Positions 1 to 9,159 of a stretch of 64,000 nt of DNA are shown here, in pieces. Below the pieces are notes generated by a model. That model ran no database searches and was not told the DNA's origin. It was given only the letters and a program-made list of their open reading frames with translations. Positions within the stretch are counted from its first letter, which is position 1; each line of letters begins with the position of its first letter. The DNA lies in assembly GCA_047610385.1 (NCBI GenBank), contig JBLGAC010000005.1:68771-132770 (forward strand), in the 5' to 3' direction. Position numbers and translations under genes: made by a program. This stretch comes from JBOCEF01 sp047610385 (GTDB lineage: Bacteria; Pseudomonadota; Alphaproteobacteria; Rhodobacterales; Rhodobacteraceae).

Positions 1-2
1 TG

Positions 3-980
3 TCTGTTGCGGTTCTAGATCACGACCAATCGCCGGAAAGCCGCATGTTTGTGGAGCAATTCTCCGCCTCGCGCTATTTCGACGAAGGCCCGCCTTTGGG
101 CAATTTCGCCGATCTTGACGCCCGGATGCGCGCGGGGGACATGGCGCTGGCGCTGGTGATCCCACCCGATTTCGGGCGCGACCTGCTGGCCGGACACCGG
201 CCAGAGATCGCCGCATGGCTGGACGGCGCCGTCACAACCCGGGCAGAAACCGCGCGCGGCTATGTCGAGGGGGTCTATGCGTCCTGGCTGCGCGGGCTGT
301 CGATGACCGAAACGGGCCGCGACTTGGCGCTGTCCACCGCCGATTTCGAACCGCGCTTTCGCTACAATCAGGCATTCCGGTCCGCAAACGCCATCCCGCC
401 GGGGGTGCTGATGATGATGCTGATCATGATCCCCGCCATGCTGACCGCGCTGGGGGTGGTGCGGGAAAAGGAACTTGGCTCGATCTCCAACCTCTATGCC
501 GCCCCAGCGCGCAAGATCGAATTTCTGTTGGGCAAACAGGCGCCCTATGTCGCCGTCGCCATGGCCAGCTTTGCGATTTTGCTGGGGGTGATGCTGACGG
601 TGTTCGGGCTGCGCGTCGAAGGCAGCGCGGCGGCGCTGGTGCTGGGCGCTGCGCTTTACACCACCGCGGCGACGGCGTTCGGGCTGGTGATATCAACCTT
701 CGTGCGGTCCCAGATTGCGGCAGTTTTCGCCAGTGCGATCATCGTGATGATCCCGACGGTGAACTTTTCGGGCATGCTTTACCCGGTCGCAACACTGACC
801 GGGGGGGCCAAACTGCTGGGGCAATCGTTTCCGCCGCTGTATTTTCAGCGCATCAGCGCAGGCGTGTTCAACAAGGGGCTGTCCTTGGCTGAGCTGGCCC
901 CCGACATCGCCATGCTGGCGCTGTTCTGCGCGGTGTTCTGGACGCTGGCGACCCTTTTGCTGTCCAAGCAGGAGGCCTGA
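3..980 (+). CDS. ABC-2 type export permease, 5' end outside window
   Basis: Membrane subunit of an ABC exporter of the YhhJ/YbhS/YbhR class (drug or lipid efflux). The frame is open to the left edge: codons before the first ATG at 45 read SVAVLDHDQSPESR, a normal part of this family's periplasmic domain, so the gene starts before the window. An N-terminal extracytoplasmic domain is followed by about five hydrophobic segments from residue 110 onward, including the cytoplasmic VREKELGSISNLYAAP stretch typical of the family. The stop lies 3 bases before the next permease, so the two are co-transcribed and probably form a heterodimer. The ATPase and any HlyD-type partner would lie to the left. 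Confidence 0.88.
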   Translation, partial: SVAVLDHDQSPESRMFVEQFSASRYFDEGPPLGNFADLDARMRAGDMALALVIPPDFGRDLLAGHRPEIAAWLDGAVTTRAETARGYVEGVYASWLRGLSMTETGRDLALSTADFEPRFRYNQAFRSANAIPPGVLMMMLIMIPAMLTALGVVREKELGSISNLYAAPARKIEFLLGKQAPYVAVAMASFAILLGVMLTVFGLRVEGSAAALVLGAALYTTAATAFGLVISTFVRSQIAAVFASAIIVMIPTVNFSGMLYPVATLTGGAKLLGQSFPPLYFQRISAGVFNKGLSLAELAPDIAMLALFCAVFWTLATLLLSKQEA

Positions 981-983
981 TCC

Positions 984-2105
984 ATGGGCGCGCTTCGCAA
1001 TATCCTGCGCCTGGGGGTTAAGGAGGTGTATTCCGTCCTGCGCGATCCGGTGCTGATGGGGCTGATCCTTTATACCTTCACGCTCGCGATCTATGAGGTC
1101 GCCGAGAACGTCCAGACAGAGGTGAACAACGCCGCCATCGCCATCGTGGATGAGGACCGGTCCCCCCTGTCCGCGCGCATTCAGAGCGCGTTCCTGCCGC
1201 CCTATTTCCAGCCCGCCCGGCTGATCGCGATTGAGGAGGTCGAACGCGCGATGAATGCCGGGACCTATACCTTCGTGCTCGACATCCCGCCGGGGTTTCA
1301 GGCTGATCTGATGGCAGGGCGCCGCCCCCAATTGCAGATCAACATCGACGCCACCGCCATGACCCTGGCTGGCAACGGCGCCATCTATATCCAGGCCATC
1401 GTGCGCGATGAACTGGCGCGGTTTGCCATGAACGCCAATGCGCGCGCCCTGCCCGCGACCCTTGAAATTCGCGCGATGTTCAACCCCAACCTAACCTCCA
1501 GCTGGTTTATGTCGGTGATGCAGTTGGTGAACAACATCACCATCCTTGCCATCGTGCTGTCGGGCGCCGCCGTGATCCGAGAACGCGAACGCGGCACCAT
1601 CGAACATCTGCTGGTCATGCCGGTCACGCCGCTGCAAATCATGCTGGCCAAGGTGTGGGCCAACGGGCTGGTGATCGTGGTCGCCGCGGTCGCGTCGCTG
1701 TATTTGGTGGTGGAGGGGCTTTTGCGCGTCCCGGTCGCCGGGTCCGTTGGGCTGTTCGCGCTGGGGGCCGCGCTGTATCTGTTCGCGGTCACGTCGCTCG
1801 GGATCATGCTGTCGACCATCGCACGGACCATGCCGCAATTCGGGCTGCTGTCGATCCCGGTTTTCGTCGTGCTCAGCCTGTTATCGGGGGGGATGACGCC
1901 GCTGGAAAGCATGCCGCCGCAAATGCAGACAATCATGCAGGGGTCCCCGACCACGCATTTCGTGAACTTTGCGCAGGCGGTGCTGTATCGCGACGCCGGG
2001 CTGGCCGTCGTCTGGGGTGACATGGTGTGGATCGCGGGGATCGGAGCGGTCTTTTTCGGCTTTGCGCTGGCGCGGTTCCGGGCGTCAATGTCTGCGGCCG
2101 GCTGA
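984..2105 (+). CDS. ABC-2 type export permease
   Basis: Second ABC-2 permease, 373 aa, of the same class as its upstream neighbour, with which it probably forms the membrane part of an efflux transporter. An N-terminal transmembrane segment (about residues 20-42) is followed by a periplasmic domain to about residue 170, then five hydrophobic segments and the RERERGTIEHLLVMPVTPLQ loop that marks YhhJ-like permeases. The ATG at 984 follows the previous stop by 3 bases. The substrate cannot be told from sequence. Confidence 0.9.
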   Translation: MGALRNILRLGVKEVYSVLRDPVLMGLILYTFTLAIYEVAENVQTEVNNAAIAIVDEDRSPLSARIQSAFLPPYFQPARLIAIEEVERAMNAGTYTFVLDIPPGFQADLMAGRRPQLQINIDATAMTLAGNGAIYIQAIVRDELARFAMNANARALPATLEIRAMFNPNLTSSWFMSVMQLVNNITILAIVLSGAAVIRERERGTIEHLLVMPVTPLQIMLAKVWANGLVIVVAAVASLYLVVEGLLRVPVAGSVGLFALGAALYLFAVTSLGIMLSTIARTMPQFGLLSIPVFVVLSLLSGGMTPLESMPPQMQTIMQGSPTTHFVNFAQAVLYRDAGLAVVWGDMVWIAGIGAVFFGFALARFRASMSAAG

Positions 2106-2190
2106 GGCTTGCCGCAGTGCTGCGCGCAGATTTGTAGACAAATTTTCATCACGAAACTACAATATATTAAACGGACAAGGGAGCACACGC

Positions 2191-3570
2191 ATGACCGATA
2201 TCGACAACATCCCGACGCCCGAGACTGAGGGCAACATCGCCGACCTGCTGCAAACCGCGGTGGACGCGAAGGATTCAGAGGCCATCGCCTCGCTTCTCGA
2301 ACCCTTGCCGCTGAGCGAAGCAGTCCGCGAACTGCTGAACATGAGCGAGGATGACCGCGACACGGTTCTGTCGCTGGTGCCACTGGAATTGGCGGCCGAA
2401 CTGATCGAAGAGGCACCCCACGCTGCGGCCACCGATCTGGTTGAGCGGATGGAAAGCGGCAAGGCGGCGGAGATCCTCGACGCGCTGGACAGCGACCGTC
2501 AGGCTGACCTTATCGGCGACCTCGACGCCGAAGACGCCGAAGCGATCCTGTCGCAGATGGACGCCGAAGACGCCGCCGACGTGCGCCGCCTTGCCGAATA
2601 TGACGACGAAACCGCGGGTGGCTTGATGGTGGCCGAAGCGTTCAGTTTTCCCGAAAAAGCCACCGTCGGTGCCGTGCTGCGCGGTCTGGCCAGCGAAGAC
2701 GATGATTTTGAACGCTATCGCGGCCAGCACCCTTACATCATCGACGACGACGGCAAACCCATCGGCGTGGTGTCACTGCGCGCGCTTTTGACATCCAAGC
2801 GCAGCGTTGCGCTGCCCAGCATCATGGTGGTGCCGCTGACGGTGCCGGTCACGGCCACGCTGGATCAATTGCAGGACCTGTTCGACGAACACCCGTTCCT
2901 CGGCATGCCGGTGGTGGAGGCGGACGGGCGGCTGGTCGGCGTCGTGTCACGCGCGGCCGTCGACGCCGCGGCGTTGGAGCGGTCAGAGAACGAAGGCCTG
3001 CGCCGCCAAGGCGTTGTGGGCGATGAATTGCGTTCAATGCGGCTGTGGGTTCGCGCCAAGGGGCGCCTGATCTGGCTGTCGGCCAACATCGTGCTGAACA
3101 TGATCGCCGCCAGCGTGATCTCAGCCTATGAGGACACGCTGACCGCCGTCATCGCCATTGCGGTCTTCCTGCCGATGGTGTCGGACATGAGCGGCTGTTC
3201 CGGCAACCAGGCCGTCGGGGTCACGATGCGCGAGCTGTCGCTTGGCCTCGTGCGGCCCGCGGATGCGTTGCGGGTGTGGCTCAAGGAAATCTCGGTGGGG
3301 GTGGTCAACGGGCTGGCGCTTGGCATTCTGATCGGGTTGGTGGCTTGGGCGTGGAAGGGCAACCCGTGGCTCGGGCTGGTGATCGGCGTGGCGCTGGCGC
3401 TCAACACCATGCTCTCGGTGTCGATCGGGGGGGTGGTGCCGCTGTTTCTCAAGCGGCTGGGGCAGGATCCGGCGGTGGCAAGCGGGCCTTTGCTGACCAC
3501 GATCACCGACATGGCCGGTTTCTTCTTCGTGCTCAGCCTCGCAACCCTGATGATGCCGCTGCTGGTCTGA
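2191..3570 (+). CDS. mgtE: magnesium transporter MgtE
   Basis: Mg2+ channel of the MgtE family, 459 aa, the usual length. An acidic N-terminal MgtE_N superhelical domain (about residues 20-125), two CBS domains (about 130-255) and a five-helix membrane domain (from about 285) with the family motif SDMSGCSGNQAVG are all present. The start at 2191 is chosen because the N-terminus then matches the family and an AGGGAG-type ribosome site lies just upstream; the frame stays open further left but reads into the end of the ABC permease gene. It stands alone, and a short AT-rich leader (2106-2190) separates it from the exporter. Confidence 0.93.
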   Translation: MTDIDNIPTPETEGNIADLLQTAVDAKDSEAIASLLEPLPLSEAVRELLNMSEDDRDTVLSLVPLELAAELIEEAPHAAATDLVERMESGKAAEILDALDSDRQADLIGDLDAEDAEAILSQMDAEDAADVRRLAEYDDETAGGLMVAEAFSFPEKATVGAVLRGLASEDDDFERYRGQHPYIIDDDGKPIGVVSLRALLTSKRSVALPSIMVVPLTVPVTATLDQLQDLFDEHPFLGMPVVEADGRLVGVVSRAAVDAAALERSENEGLRRQGVVGDELRSMRLWVRAKGRLIWLSANIVLNMIAASVISAYEDTLTAVIAIAVFLPMVSDMSGCSGNQAVGVTMRELSLGLVRPADALRVWLKEISVGVVNGLALGILIGLVAWAWKGNPWLGLVIGVALALNTMLSVSIGGVVPLFLKRLGQDPAVASGPLLTTITDMAGFFFVLSLATLMMPLLV

Positions 3571-3586
3571 CCGGCGCGGCGCAGGA

Positions 3587-5683
3587 TCAACGCGGCCAGC
3601 GGATGGACACGATGTTGCCGGGCGCATTGCCTTCGAGCGCCTCGGCGTTGGCGATCATGCGCTCCGCGTGTTCAATCGGCATGGGGCGCCCGAACAGAAA
3701 GCCCTGCACCTCATCGCAGCCTTCTTTGCGCAGGAAGGCGAAATGGGCCTCGCTCTCAACCCCCTCCGCCAGCACGGGGATCGACAGCGCCCTGGCCAGG
3801 ATCAGGGTTGATCGGACGATGGCCGCCGATTGCAGATCGGTATCAAGCGAAGCGATGAACGCCCGGTCAATCTTGATCTTGTCGAACGGAAATGCCTTGA
3901 GCATCGCCAGCGACGCATAGCCAGTCCCGTAATCATCCATCGCGATGCGGATGCCCGCGCGTTTGAGGTTGTTCATCACCCCAACCGTGTGCACCTGATC
4001 GGCGATCAGGCTGGCCTCGGTCACCTCGAGCTCCAACCGCTCCGCCGGCAGGCCGCTTTCCATCAGGGCGTCGAGCACCATTTCCACAAAGCCCGGCTGC
4101 GCCAACTGCATCGGCGCGACATTCACGGCGATCCTGTAGCGGTCTGGCCAGTTTGCCGCGAGACGGCACGCCTCACGCAGTGCCCATTCGCCGATCTCAC
4201 GGATCAGGCCGGTTTTTTCCGCCACAGGAATAAAGTCGTTGGGCGGCACCAGACCGCGCTGCGGGTGGTGCCAGCGGATCAGCGCCTCAAAGCCCACGCA
4301 GCGGCGGGTGATGATGTCGTTCTGCGGTTGCATATAAAGGACGAATTCATTGCGATCGAGCGCATGGCGCAGCTCCATCGCCAAGGCGCTGCGCGAGCGG
4401 CTCGCCTCATCCATCCGGGCATCGTAGAACTGGATCGCGTCCCCCGGTGCCGCCTTGGCGCGGTACAGCGCAAGGTCCACGCGGCTGAGCAGCGTGCCCG
4501 CGTCCGCCCCGTCGCGCGGATGCAGACAGACCCCCATGCTGGCCCCGACCGACAGCCGGCTGCCCTTCCAATCCACCGGCTTCAGCATCGCACCGCGCAG
4601 ACGCTCGGCAAAACGTTTTGCCTCAGCCTCGTTCAGCACACCGCCGCGCAGGGCCACAAATTCGTCACCCCCGGTGCGGCAAAAAACTTCACCAGGTTCC
4701 AGCACGCCGCGCACGCGGGCGGCCAGCGCGACCAGGATCGCATCCCCCGCCGCGTGGCCATGAACGTCGTTGACCGGCTTGAACCGGTCCAGATCCACAG
4801 CGATCACCGCCACACCGCCGAACCGGTTGCGCGCCTCCGTCAGCCGGTCTTCGAGCGTGCGGCGCAAAAAAGCGCGGTTGGGCAGGCCGGTCAGCGGGTC
4901 GTGCAGGGCCACATGGCGCACCTGTTCGCCCGCGTCGCGGCGGGTGTCGCGGTCGATGACATATGTCCCCAGACCGGCGGTGATCAGCAAGGCCATCACG
5001 CCAAAGATCACCAACATCATGCCGTTGTCGATCAGCAGACCCCGCTGCATCTTCATCAAGGGGTCCATTTCCATGGTCAGCCCGGCCACGGAGGTGAAAT
5101 GCGTCATCACGATTGCCAGCAGGAACGCGACGCCCCCGCCGCACCAGCTCAGGCGTGTGGACGGGCGCGTCAGCCGGTTTGCCGCCAGCATGCCAAAGGC
5201 TGGGCCCAGCACGATCGAGGCATAAACATAGGCCGGATCCCAGACCAGACTGCCGCTGAAGCGCATGGATTCCATGCCCATGTAATGTGTGACCACCACA
5301 GCAAGGCCCAGCACCACGCCCCCCAGTTCGGCCACCCGGCTGCGCCCGCCGATATGGGTGATCATCAGCCCGGCGATCACGCCCGCCATCGCCACGCCCA
5401 GCGACGCGAAGGTCAGCGCCGGATCATAGCCGATTGCCCCAAGGCCCGTATCGGAATGAAATCCCAGCATGGCGATAAAATGGGTTGTCCAGATCGTGAC
5501 GCCGCCAACGATGCCGGACATGAACATCCAGACAAGGGTGCGGCCGCTTGGCTCCATCATTGCGCGGGAGAACAGGCGCGCGGACACGGTGGACCCCATC
5601 AGCCCGGTCACCGTTGCCAGCAGCAGCTTGGTCCAGTCATGCCCTTGCAGCAGACTGATCAGCATATCCTGCATTGTCTCCAC
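3587..5683 (-). CDS. MHYT-GGDEF-EAL c-di-GMP signalling protein
   Basis: Membrane-bound cyclic-di-GMP enzyme of 698 aa. The N-terminal third carries MHYT sensor repeats in seven hydrophobic segments (TTHFIAMLGF, VTHYMGMESM, MTHFTSVAGL), a module proposed to bind copper and sense a diatomic gas. A GGDEF domain (about 255-420) keeps an intact GGDEF motif, and an EAL domain (about 430-690) keeps EAL (GFEALIRW) and DDYGTGYASL. Both halves look catalytically complete, so it could make and degrade c-di-GMP; the net direction cannot be read from sequence. It is convergent with mgtE and stands alone. Confidence 0.93.
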   Translation of the reverse strand: METMQDMLISLLQGHDWTKLLLATVTGLMGSTVSARLFSRAMMEPSGRTLVWMFMSGIVGGVTIWTTHFIAMLGFHSDTGLGAIGYDPALTFASLGVAMAGVIAGLMITHIGGRSRVAELGGVVLGLAVVVTHYMGMESMRFSGSLVWDPAYVYASIVLGPAFGMLAANRLTRPSTRLSWCGGGVAFLLAIVMTHFTSVAGLTMEMDPLMKMQRGLLIDNGMMLVIFGVMALLITAGLGTYVIDRDTRRDAGEQVRHVALHDPLTGLPNRAFLRRTLEDRLTEARNRFGGVAVIAVDLDRFKPVNDVHGHAAGDAILVALAARVRGVLEPGEVFCRTGGDEFVALRGGVLNEAEAKRFAERLRGAMLKPVDWKGSRLSVGASMGVCLHPRDGADAGTLLSRVDLALYRAKAAPGDAIQFYDARMDEASRSRSALAMELRHALDRNEFVLYMQPQNDIITRRCVGFEALIRWHHPQRGLVPPNDFIPVAEKTGLIREIGEWALREACRLAANWPDRYRIAVNVAPMQLAQPGFVEMVLDALMESGLPAERLELEVTEASLIADQVHTVGVMNNLKRAGIRIAMDDYGTGYASLAMLKAFPFDKIKIDRAFIASLDTDLQSAAIVRSTLILARALSIPVLAEGVESEAHFAFLRKEGCDEVQGFLFGRPMPIEHAERMIANAEALEGNAPGNIVSIRWPR

Positions 5684-5932
5684 CCTCAGTCCTTCGGCAT
5701 CTGACTTCTGTCATGCGCCCTCAACAGTTTCGGATGCGTTAGGAGCGGCCCAAACCCCACACAGCCTGTGGTGCCACATCGCGCAGTGAACGGCGTTTCT
5801 GAGCGGTTTTCAGGGGCCTTTGCAGGGCCGCGGAGGCCGCAGGGGGAATCAGTCTTTCCGCAGGCTGGAAGCTGCGCGGGCCCCCATGATTGCGAATCAC
5901 CACGCCAAGTCTTTCCCGGTAATGAAACGTTA

Positions 5933-5969
5933 ATTTGTGATCACAGCAAAAAATCGTGTGATCACAAAT
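5933..5969. promoter_or_regulatory. twin palindromic operator upstream of sucC
   Basis: Two copies of the perfect 10-bp palindrome TGTGATCACA at 5936-5945 and 5957-5966. Their centres are 21 bp apart, i.e. two helical turns on the same DNA face. The flanks make the whole element an inverted repeat with 13-base arms (ATTTGTGATCACA and its complement) around an 11-base spacer. It lies about 190 bp before sucC. TTGT-N4-ACAA symmetry is compatible with a GntR/FCD-type dimer; it is not a CRP site because the six-base gap between TGTGA and TCACA is missing. The regulator is not identified. Confidence 0.6.
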
Positions 5970-6019
5970 GTCGCTTTTCCGCCCCCCTGCGTCATCTCGC
6001 GTTTGCCCATGGCGTTGTT

Positions 6020-6041
6020 TTGACGCTACACAGCGCGTCAA
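6020..6041. promoter_or_regulatory. inverted repeat with -35-like TTGACG
   Basis: TTGACGC at 6020-6026 is repeated inverted as GCGTCAA at 6035-6041 with an 8-base spacer. The left arm doubles as a good -35 hexamer, but the matching -10 is weak. It could be a second operator or part of the sucC promoter; the support is only sequence symmetry and position. Confidence 0.35.
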
Positions 6042-6154
6042 GTTCTCAAGCGGCGCAAAACGTGCGTCGCCCCGCCAACGATACGGATTTTGGCGGAGGG
6101 CGCCTGTCGCCCTCCGATCCGCAAGACCGACACGTCGCCGAAAGGACGCCAGGC

Positions 6155-7348
6155 ATGAACATCCATGAGTACCAGGCCAAACAGCTGCTGAAGGAATACG
6201 GGCTCCCAGTCGGCGAGGGCGTCGCCGTCCTGCGCGGCGAAGAAGCCAAGACCGCCGCGGGCAGCATGGACGGCCCGCTTTGGGTGGTCAAAGCCCAGAT
6301 CCACGCCGGTGGGCGCGGCAAGGGCAAGTTTGTTGAGGCTGAGGCCGGCGAAAAGGGCGGCGTGCGCCTGACCAAATCGGTCGAAGACGCCGCTGAGCAG
6401 GCGCGCATGATGCTGGGCCGCACGCTGGTCACGCACCAGAGCGGCCCGGCCGGCAAGCAGGTCAACCGCATCTACATCGAAGCGGGCGCGGACATCGAGA
6501 CGGAGCTTTACCTGGCGCTGCTCGTCGATCGCGACACCAGCCGCGTGTCCTTTATCGTGTCCACCGAAGGCGGCATGGACATCGAAGAAGTGGCGGCCGC
6601 GACCCCTGAGAAGATCAGCAGCTTCTCAGTCGATCCGGCCACCGGCATTTCCGGCTTTCACGGGCGCAAGGTCGCCGTGGCGCTGGGTCTGACCGGGGTT
6701 GCGTTCAAGGAATGCGTCAAGCTGGTCGGCCAGCTTTACAAGCTGTTCATCGAAAAAGATGTGAGCATGCTTGAGATCAACCCCCTGATCGTCAAGACCG
6801 ACGGCCATATCCGCTGCCTCGACTGCAAGATGGATTTTGACGACAACGCGCTGTACCGCCACCCCGAAATCATGGCCCTGCGCGATGAAACCGAGGAAGA
6901 TCCCAAAGAGCTGGAAGCGTCGAAATACGACCTGAACTACATCGCGCTGGACGGTGAGATTGGCTGCATGGTCAACGGCGCCGGGCTGGCAATGGCGACC
7001 ATGGACATCATCAAGCTTTATGGCGCTGAGCCGGCGAACTTCCTTGATGTCGGTGGCGGCGCGACCAAGGAAAAGGTCACCGAGGCGTTCAAGATCATCA
7101 CCTCGGACCCGCAGGTCAAAGGCATTCTGGTGAACATCTTCGGCGGCATCATGCGCTGCGACGTGATCGCCGAAGGCGTGATCGCTGCGGTCAACGCCGT
7201 TGGCCTCAAGGTCCCGCTGGTCGTGCGGCTTGAGGGCACGAATGTCGAGCTGGGCAAAAAGATCATCGCGGAATCGGGTCTGAACGTCATCGCGGCCGAC
7301 AATCTGTCGGACGCGGCGAAAAAGATCGTCGCCGCGGTCAAGGGCTGA
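6155..7348 (+). CDS. sucC: succinyl-CoA synthetase subunit beta
   Basis: ATP-grasp beta subunit of ADP-forming succinyl-CoA synthetase (TCA cycle), 397 aa, typical for alphaproteobacteria. The N-terminus MNIHEYQAKQLLKEYGLPV is the family signature; the glycine-rich ATP-grasp region, MLEINPL and the C-terminal NIFGGIMRCD segment are all present. The start at 6155 is preceded by AAAGGA; the frame is open further upstream but that part has no family similarity. Its partner sucD follows only after two inserted genes (7373-9114). Confidence 0.97.
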   Translation: MNIHEYQAKQLLKEYGLPVGEGVAVLRGEEAKTAAGSMDGPLWVVKAQIHAGGRGKGKFVEAEAGEKGGVRLTKSVEDAAEQARMMLGRTLVTHQSGPAGKQVNRIYIEAGADIETELYLALLVDRDTSRVSFIVSTEGGMDIEEVAAATPEKISSFSVDPATGISGFHGRKVAVALGLTGVAFKECVKLVGQLYKLFIEKDVSMLEINPLIVKTDGHIRCLDCKMDFDDNALYRHPEIMALRDETEEDPKELEASKYDLNYIALDGEIGCMVNGAGLAMATMDIIKLYGAEPANFLDVGGGATKEKVTEAFKIITSDPQVKGILVNIFGGIMRCDVIAEGVIAAVNAVGLKVPLVVRLEGTNVELGKKIIAESGLNVIAADNLSDAAKKIVAAVKG

Positions 7349-7372
7349 ACGCTGGCCGGGGCGGAGGTCTGC

Positions 7373-8338
7373 ATGACCGTAGATACGCAAGGGGGCGGGC
7401 GGCGCGATGCCGACATCGCCGCTTTGCGCGCACGGTTTGCGGGTCATCCGCCCCTGCCGCTGGGCTTTGTGGTCTTCGGCGTGCCGCGCAGCGGAACAAC
7501 TGCGGTTGCGCGGTATCTGAACGCCCATCGCGGTGTGATCTGCCTGCATGAACGCTTTGATCCGGGGCTGAAGCATGACGGGCTGACCTTTCCAGACGCA
7601 ATGTTCACCGCCCCCTGGGGCGGCGAAGCGAACCGCAAGGAAAACCTGCTGCGCTTTGTCGGGGACAAGACCGGGCCGATCACCATGTGGGGTTCCAAGA
7701 CGCCGCGCTATTACCTGCGTCTGCCGCGGGTGATGGCGGGGGTTCCCTCGGGCCGGGCGGTCCATTGCTACCGAAGGGCTGAGGACGTGGCCCGCAGTTA
7801 CAATGACCGCGCCGACAATCCCGGGGATCACTGGCGCGGACATCTTCGCGGGTTGTTCGGGATGCTTGAACTGCCAGTCTGCATCGCGCGGATGCTGGCC
7901 ACGAAGGGCGAATTTCTGACCGTGCCCCATGCCGCCACGCTGGCGGATGCGCGGGGCACGACGGACGCGATCCTGGGGTTTCTGGCGCCGGACGCGGTGC
8001 ATGAGGCCGACGGCGCCGCGGTTTCGGTGGCCGATGACATCGGGGCCGCGCGCCTGTCGCGCCCCCGCCCGCCGCTGGCGGAGGTGGAGCAGGAGGCCGC
8101 CACGCTGATCGGCGCGGACCAGATTGACGCGATCCTCTCGGGCCCCAAGCCCGTGCGGTTCGCGGATGTCGCCGGGGCGGCGCGGGATTGGCTGGCGTCC
8201 TTGCCGCCCGATCTGGTGCAGCGCGGAACGGCGATGGCCGACGCGTATGGGCCGGGGGTCGCGGCGTTTGCGCGCGACGTGTGGGCGCCGGATGTGCGCC
8301 CCGCCTGGCAGAACGCCCGCCGCGCTTTGGCGGCATGA
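7373..8338 (+). CDS. sulfotransferase-family protein
   Basis: Protein of 321 aa with hallmarks of PAPS-dependent sulfotransferases: the 5'-phosphosulfate loop GVPRSGTTAVARYL near residue 40, WGSKTPRYYLRLP, and the 3'-phosphate-binding type segment CYRRAEDVARSYNDRA near residue 140. The acceptor is unknown; some family members use lipids or sugars, and some have lost activity. It starts 24 bases after sucC and lies on the same strand between sucC and sucD, so it is probably transcribed with the TCA-cycle genes. No signal peptide is seen, so the protein should be cytoplasmic. Confidence 0.75.
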   Translation: MTVDTQGGGRRDADIAALRARFAGHPPLPLGFVVFGVPRSGTTAVARYLNAHRGVICLHERFDPGLKHDGLTFPDAMFTAPWGGEANRKENLLRFVGDKTGPITMWGSKTPRYYLRLPRVMAGVPSGRAVHCYRRAEDVARSYNDRADNPGDHWRGHLRGLFGMLELPVCIARMLATKGEFLTVPHAATLADARGTTDAILGFLAPDAVHEADGAAVSVADDIGAARLSRPRPPLAEVEQEAATLIGADQIDAILSGPKPVRFADVAGAARDWLASLPPDLVQRGTAMADAYGPGVAAFARDVWAPDVRPAWQNARRALAA

Positions 8339-8379
8339 AACATGGGGCCGACGCGCCCCGCAAGTTTGGAGACGACGCC

Positions 8380-9114
8380 GTGACCACGATGCGCAAAGAC
8401 ATGATGCTGACCGGACGGGCTGCGCGCGCGATGCGCGGCACCTGCGCGCTCGGCGTTCTCGCGCTGGTCGCGGTGACGCTGTCGGCGTGCACGCCGCAGT
8501 CGCGGTCCGACGCGTCGAGCCTGCGCCCGCAGGGCGCCGAGGCCCGCGCCATCGATCTCGTCAACGTCGAGGTCGCCGCACGGCTGATAGGAGAGGCCTG
8601 CGTGCCTGCCGCCGCAGGCGACGGGCTTGAGACGCTCGAGGCGCTGGCCGGCGGATCGGGTGCCGAGACACGCTCCTCGCGCTATCCGGCGCGGACGGTG
8701 AACGCCGACAGGTTCACCGTGTTCCAAGCCGATCGGTTCCTGGCCGGGGTGGATGGCGACCGCATTCAGGTTCAGGCCGCCGAGGCACCGGCGGGAGCGG
8801 CCGGGCGCTTCGACTTCGCCTGCTACGTCGTCGTGAAGCAAGCGGGCAGCTATTTCTTCGAAATCAACGCCGCGCTCAAAGCCCGGACCGCGGGCGCTGG
8901 CGCCGCGGCCGTCGAGGCCGCGGCCGCGGCGCTCGGCGCGAGCACGAGCGAGCCGTCGTTCGACATCGCCGACATGGCGCGGAGCGACTCGGTCAGACTG
9001 CCCTCCCATCAATTCGACGTGCCGAACGGCCGGGTGACCTACTACCCGGCCAAGGTGCCCGGTCCGGGCAAAATCATCGCCGCTCTCGTCACCTCACAGT
9101 TCACGCAGCGCTGA
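8380..9114 (+). CDS. putative lipoprotein of unknown function
   Basis: About 244 aa, no recognised domain. A basic N-terminus is followed by a hydrophobic stretch ending in the lipobox VTLSAC, so the mature protein should be a lipid-anchored envelope protein starting at that Cys. I prefer the GTG at 8380 because GGAG at 8368-8371 is well spaced before it; an in-frame ATG at 8335 overlaps the previous stop (ATGA) and an ATG lies at 8389. An Ala-rich stretch (about residues 170-195) sits in the middle. It lies between the sulfotransferase-like gene and sucD. CTC and GTC codons look more frequent here than in neighbouring genes, but I have not counted them. Confidence 0.65.
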   Translation: MTTMRKDMMLTGRAARAMRGTCALGVLALVAVTLSACTPQSRSDASSLRPQGAEARAIDLVNVEVAARLIGEACVPAAAGDGLETLEALAGGSGAETRSSRYPARTVNADRFTVFQADRFLAGVDGDRIQVQAAEAPAGAAGRFDFACYVVVKQAGSYFFEINAALKARTAGAGAAAVEAAAAALGASTSEPSFDIADMARSDSVRLPSHQFDVPNGRVTYYPAKVPGPGKIIAALVTSQFTQR

Positions 9115-9159
9115 CCACCCGCGCGCCCCGAAACACCTAGCGAACCGGAGAACTCCATC

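Larger units (their letters stand above)
5684..6154. other. divergent intergenic region before the suc operon
   Basis: About 470 bases between the c-di-GMP gene (minus) and sucC (plus). No convincing gene is seen. The region holds the paired palindromes at 5933-5969, a second inverted repeat at 6020-6041 and an AAAGGA ribosome site at 6141-6146 in front of sucC. It must contain the promoter of the suc operon. Confidence 0.7.

Noticed and set aside
3830..5704. Plus-strand open frame of 624 codons
   Set aside because: It is the antisense shadow of the MHYT-GGDEF-EAL gene. Its translation is His/Gln/Arg-rich without any domain, as expected for the complement of a GC-rich gene.
5936..5966. CRP/FNR-type binding site at the TGTGATCACA pair
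   Set aside because: CRP sites need TGTGA-N6-TCACA. Here the two halves abut, so the spacing is wrong for this family.
6626..8002. Minus-strand open frame of 458 codons across sucC and the sulfotransferase-like gene
   Set aside because: Antisense to two well-supported genes and of low-complexity composition.
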